Of a stretch of DNA of 7,028 nucleotides, positions 5,250 to 7,028 are shown piece after piece (within the stretch, counting starts at the first letter, position 1; each line of letters begins with the position of its first letter). The DNA is taken from positions 1-7,028 of the forward strand of contig JANYHY010000481.1 in NCBI GenBank assembly GCA_025362165.1, read 5' to 3'. Under the pieces are notes generated by a model. The model had not been told where the DNA came from. It searched no databases and worked only from the letters and a program-made list of their open reading frames with translations. Source of the DNA: Myxococcales bacterium (GTDB lineage Bacteria; Myxococcota_A; Polyangia; Polyangiales; Polyangiaceae). The position numbers and the translations under genes were made by a program.

Positions 5250-7028
5250 GTGAACGACGCTCAACGGTGGATCCTCTCGCTCTCCTGCATCATCGTGCTC
5301 GAGGAGAACCCTGGCGCGTTCGAGGCGCTCGCGATTTTGGGCGCGCAACCGCGGCCTCGAAGCACCGCGTGGGCAGTCGTCGGGCTCTCGGACGCGTGGG
5401 GCGTGACGAGCACGGCGCAGCTCGAGACGGAGTTCGAGTTGCTCATGGCAACCGAGGATGGCGAGCCTGGGTTCGATCTCGCGCGAGCGGCGGACCTCGC
5501 GCAGAACGGCTACGCGGCATACCTCATCACGCGAGAGACCGCGTGGGCGTGGCTGTTGCGCGTCGCCGTGAAGGCTCAAGCGGAGCTCGAGGATTTCCGC
5601 GCGTTCGCCGAGAGCTATCGCCGAGGCGCAGAAGAACGCGACGACGAAGATGAGCTGGAAGAGCTCGACGGCGTCATCGCTTTGGTCCTCACCGATCCGA
5701 GGAGCCCGTGGGTGAGCTTGGCGTTTGACATGTCATTGAATGACGTCGAAATGCCGCAACAGACAGCCCGATCGTGGCGCGTGACTGGCACCATCAACGC
5801 GACGCTCGCGGCCGCCAGCGACGGAGATCGAATCGTGGTCCCAGCCGGAACCTACCGCGAGCGCATCCGAGTCTCGACGCCCGAGTGGGACTCGGACGAA
5901 GTCGATCCTCTGCCGCGTGCGCCGTCCGTGGAAATCGTGGGCGAAGGTCGCGTCGTGATCACACACGACGCCGGCCCTGTGATCGTAGTGGCCGCTGGCG
6001 GGCTCGTGCTCGAGGGGATCCGCATCGAGAACGATCGCCCGACGCTCGCAGATCCTGAGGACATCGACGGCGACGTCGCACGCGTGATTGACGGCTCGCT
6101 GCGCCTGGTGCGATGCGATGTCTCGGCGAGAGCAGGGCGCGGGATCGTGATCTTCGAGGCAGGTCAGCTCGTCGAGTGCGGCGTCGAGACTGGTGGCTTT
6201 CCCGCGGTGCTGAGCACGCGCGTGGTCGTGGTGGATCGCTCGGCGATGTCGGGCGGCGGGCTCATCCTCACTGAAGAGGGTGAGGGGTTCATCCAAGACT
6301 CCAAGGTAGTTGGCTCGAAGTACTCGGGGCTCGAAGCGAGAGACTCGGCGGTAGCCAAGGCGGAGCGCTGTGTGTTTCAGGACTGCGTGATGGCTGGCGC
6401 GGTCGTCTTCGACCAAGGGATCGTTGAGCTCTCGCACTGTGAGATGACGGGCAACACCTATGCGGGCTTCGCCGTTCAATCGGGCCGCGGCACGGCGAGC
6501 GACTGCAAGATGACCAGCAACGTCGGCAACGGCGCGCGGTACGAAGGGCGACGCTCGCACGGCGCGCTCGTGAGGTGCGAGCTCCGCGGGAACCATGCGG
6601 CGGCGATCTTCGTGGTGGACCACGGAAGTGTCACGGTCGCCCAATCGACGGCGGAGAGTCACGGCACGGGCGGCGGAGTCGTGATTCAAGACGGGAACGC
6701 ACACATCTCGAGCACGACCATCCTCGGGAGCGAAGTGAACGCCGTCGAGATTCGCGGCAAGAGCGCGCCCACTTTCTCGGGCTGCACCATCCGGGGCAAC
6801 GGAGGCGAAGGCGTGCTCGTCGACGGCGGCGCCAAGCCGCGCATCAGCAAGTGCACGATCAAGGACGGCGCGCAATCTGGCGTGTTCATCCAAGACGGGC
6901 AACCACACCTGACCGACTGCGAAATCTCCGGTCATCAGAAGGTGGGCGTGGTCTCCGAGAAAGGGAGTGGGGCCGTCATCCGCTGCAAAATTCATCACAA
7001 CAAAGCGTTCGCGATTCAAGCCGGTGCG
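5250..7028 (+). CDS. DUF1266-like domain fused to a right-handed parallel beta-helix protein (3' end cut by window)
   Basis: Open for 593 codons to the window edge with no stop, so the C-terminus is missing. Residues about 1-160 resemble DUF1266 (PF06889): AWGV (49-52), FDLARAADLAQNGY (75-88), ETAWAWLL (96-103), FRAFAESYRRG (116-126) and the closing DPRSPWVSLAF (149-159). An acidic run (128-140) interrupts it. From about 176 a pectate-lyase/NosD-type beta-helix starts with GTINATLAAASDGDRIVV and PAGTYRE, and continues in turns of 21-24 residues to the end. Typical turns read GCTIRGNGGEGVLV and KCTIKDGAQSGVFI. DUF1266 has no established function, and the beta-helix may bind carbohydrate or protein. 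No signal peptide is evident, so a cytoplasmic location is inferred. In-frame ATG 5223 is an alternative start; I prefer GTG 5250 because the nine intervening codons are Arg-rich with poor GC bias at third positions, and homology-like sequence begins only after it. Confidence 0.8.
   Translation, partial: MNDAQRWILSLSCIIVLEENPGAFEALAILGAQPRPRSTAWAVVGLSDAWGVTSTAQLETEFELLMATEDGEPGFDLARAADLAQNGYAAYLITRETAWAWLLRVAVKAQAELEDFRAFAESYRRGAEERDDEDELEELDGVIALVLTDPRSPWVSLAFDMSLNDVEMPQQTARSWRVTGTINATLAAASDGDRIVVPAGTYRERIRVSTPEWDSDEVDPLPRAPSVEIVGEGRVVITHDAGPVIVVAAGGLVLEGIRIENDRPTLADPEDIDGDVARVIDGSLRLVRCDVSARAGRGIVIFEAGQLVECGVETGGFPAVLSTRVVVVDRSAMSGGGLILTEEGEGFIQDSKVVGSKYSGLEARDSAVAKAERCVFQDCVMAGAVVFDQGIVELSHCEMTGNTYAGFAVQSGRGTASDCKMTSNVGNGARYEGRRSHGALVRCELRGNHAAAIFVVDHGSVTVAQSTAESHGTGGGVVIQDGNAHISSTTILGSEVNAVEIRGKSAPTFSGCTIRGNGGEGVLVDGGAKPRISKCTIKDGAQSGVFIQDGQPHLTDCEISGHQKVGVVSEKGSGAVIRCKIHHNKAFAIQAGA
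6111..7028 (+). repeat. Degenerate beta-helix turn repeats with a cysteine ladder
   Basis: Protein-level repeats, not DNA-level repeats. Cysteines recur at equivalent positions of successive turns: C289, C310, C374, C397, C419, C443, C512, C535, C557 and C579 (numbered from GTG 5250). Spacings are 21, 64, 23, 22, 24, 69, 23, 22 and 22 residues. The gaps of 64 and 69 equal about three turns each, with other residues in the ladder position. Each unit has roughly the form xxCxIxxNxxxGVxVxxGxxxxI. The array continues past the window end. Confidence 0.75.

Noticed and set aside
5184..5579. Upstream extension of the lipoprotein frame on the minus strand
   Set aside because: It would bury the signal peptide and lipobox and overlap the DUF1266-like domain on the other strand.
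5733..7019. 428-codon minus-strand open frame opposite the beta-helix gene
   Set aside because: Its translation is rich in His, Asp, Arg and Ala with no domain pattern, while the plus strand has clear DUF1266-like and beta-helix sequence. It is an antisense shadow of GC-rich coding DNA.

Overview
The window is GC-rich, densely packed bacterial DNA. High GC, GTG starts, a Kelch-type lipoprotein, an eukaryote-like VIT-VWA protein and a large parallel beta-helix protein together suggest a myxobacterium-like genome (Myxococcota, perhaps Polyangiales). That placement is an inference from gene style, not from a marker gene. I see no rRNA, tRNA, CRISPR array, insertion sequence, integrase or att site.

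Layout. (1) Positions 1-97 may hold the last 31 codons of an upstream plus-strand gene. (2) A promoter/operator-like stretch (96-133) precedes a two-gene plus-strand operon: a small MerR-type regulator (141-599) and a VIT plus von Willebrand factor A protein (596-3034). Their stop and start overlap as ATGA, and a strong GGAGGG Shine-Dalgarno lies just upstream. (3) A minus-strand two-gene operon converges on it: a Kelch/beta-propeller-like lipoprotein (5183 down to 3882), then a sugar-phosphate nucleotidyltransferase (3885 down to 3031), joined by a GTGA overlap. The two operons overlap tail to tail by 4 bp. (4) A 66-bp divergent spacer (5184-5249) separates the lipoprotein from a plus-strand gene that runs off the window (5250-7028). 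This gene encodes a DUF1266-like N-terminal domain fused to a long right-handed parallel beta-helix.

How the genes may work together. The MerR regulator probably controls its own operon and so the level of the VIT-VWA protein, which looks like a cytoplasmic, metal-dependent protein-binding scaffold. The lipoprotein and nucleotidyltransferase are translationally coupled but have no obvious shared pathway. The beta-helix gene appears independent. Three operon-leading genes lack a Shine-Dalgarno and have a -10-like hexamer 6-7 nt before the chosen start, which hints at leaderless transcripts. The most unusual items are the DUF1266/beta-helix fusion with its cysteine ladder and the coupled MerR/VIT-VWA pair. 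I do not see a demonstrable new defence or mobile system.
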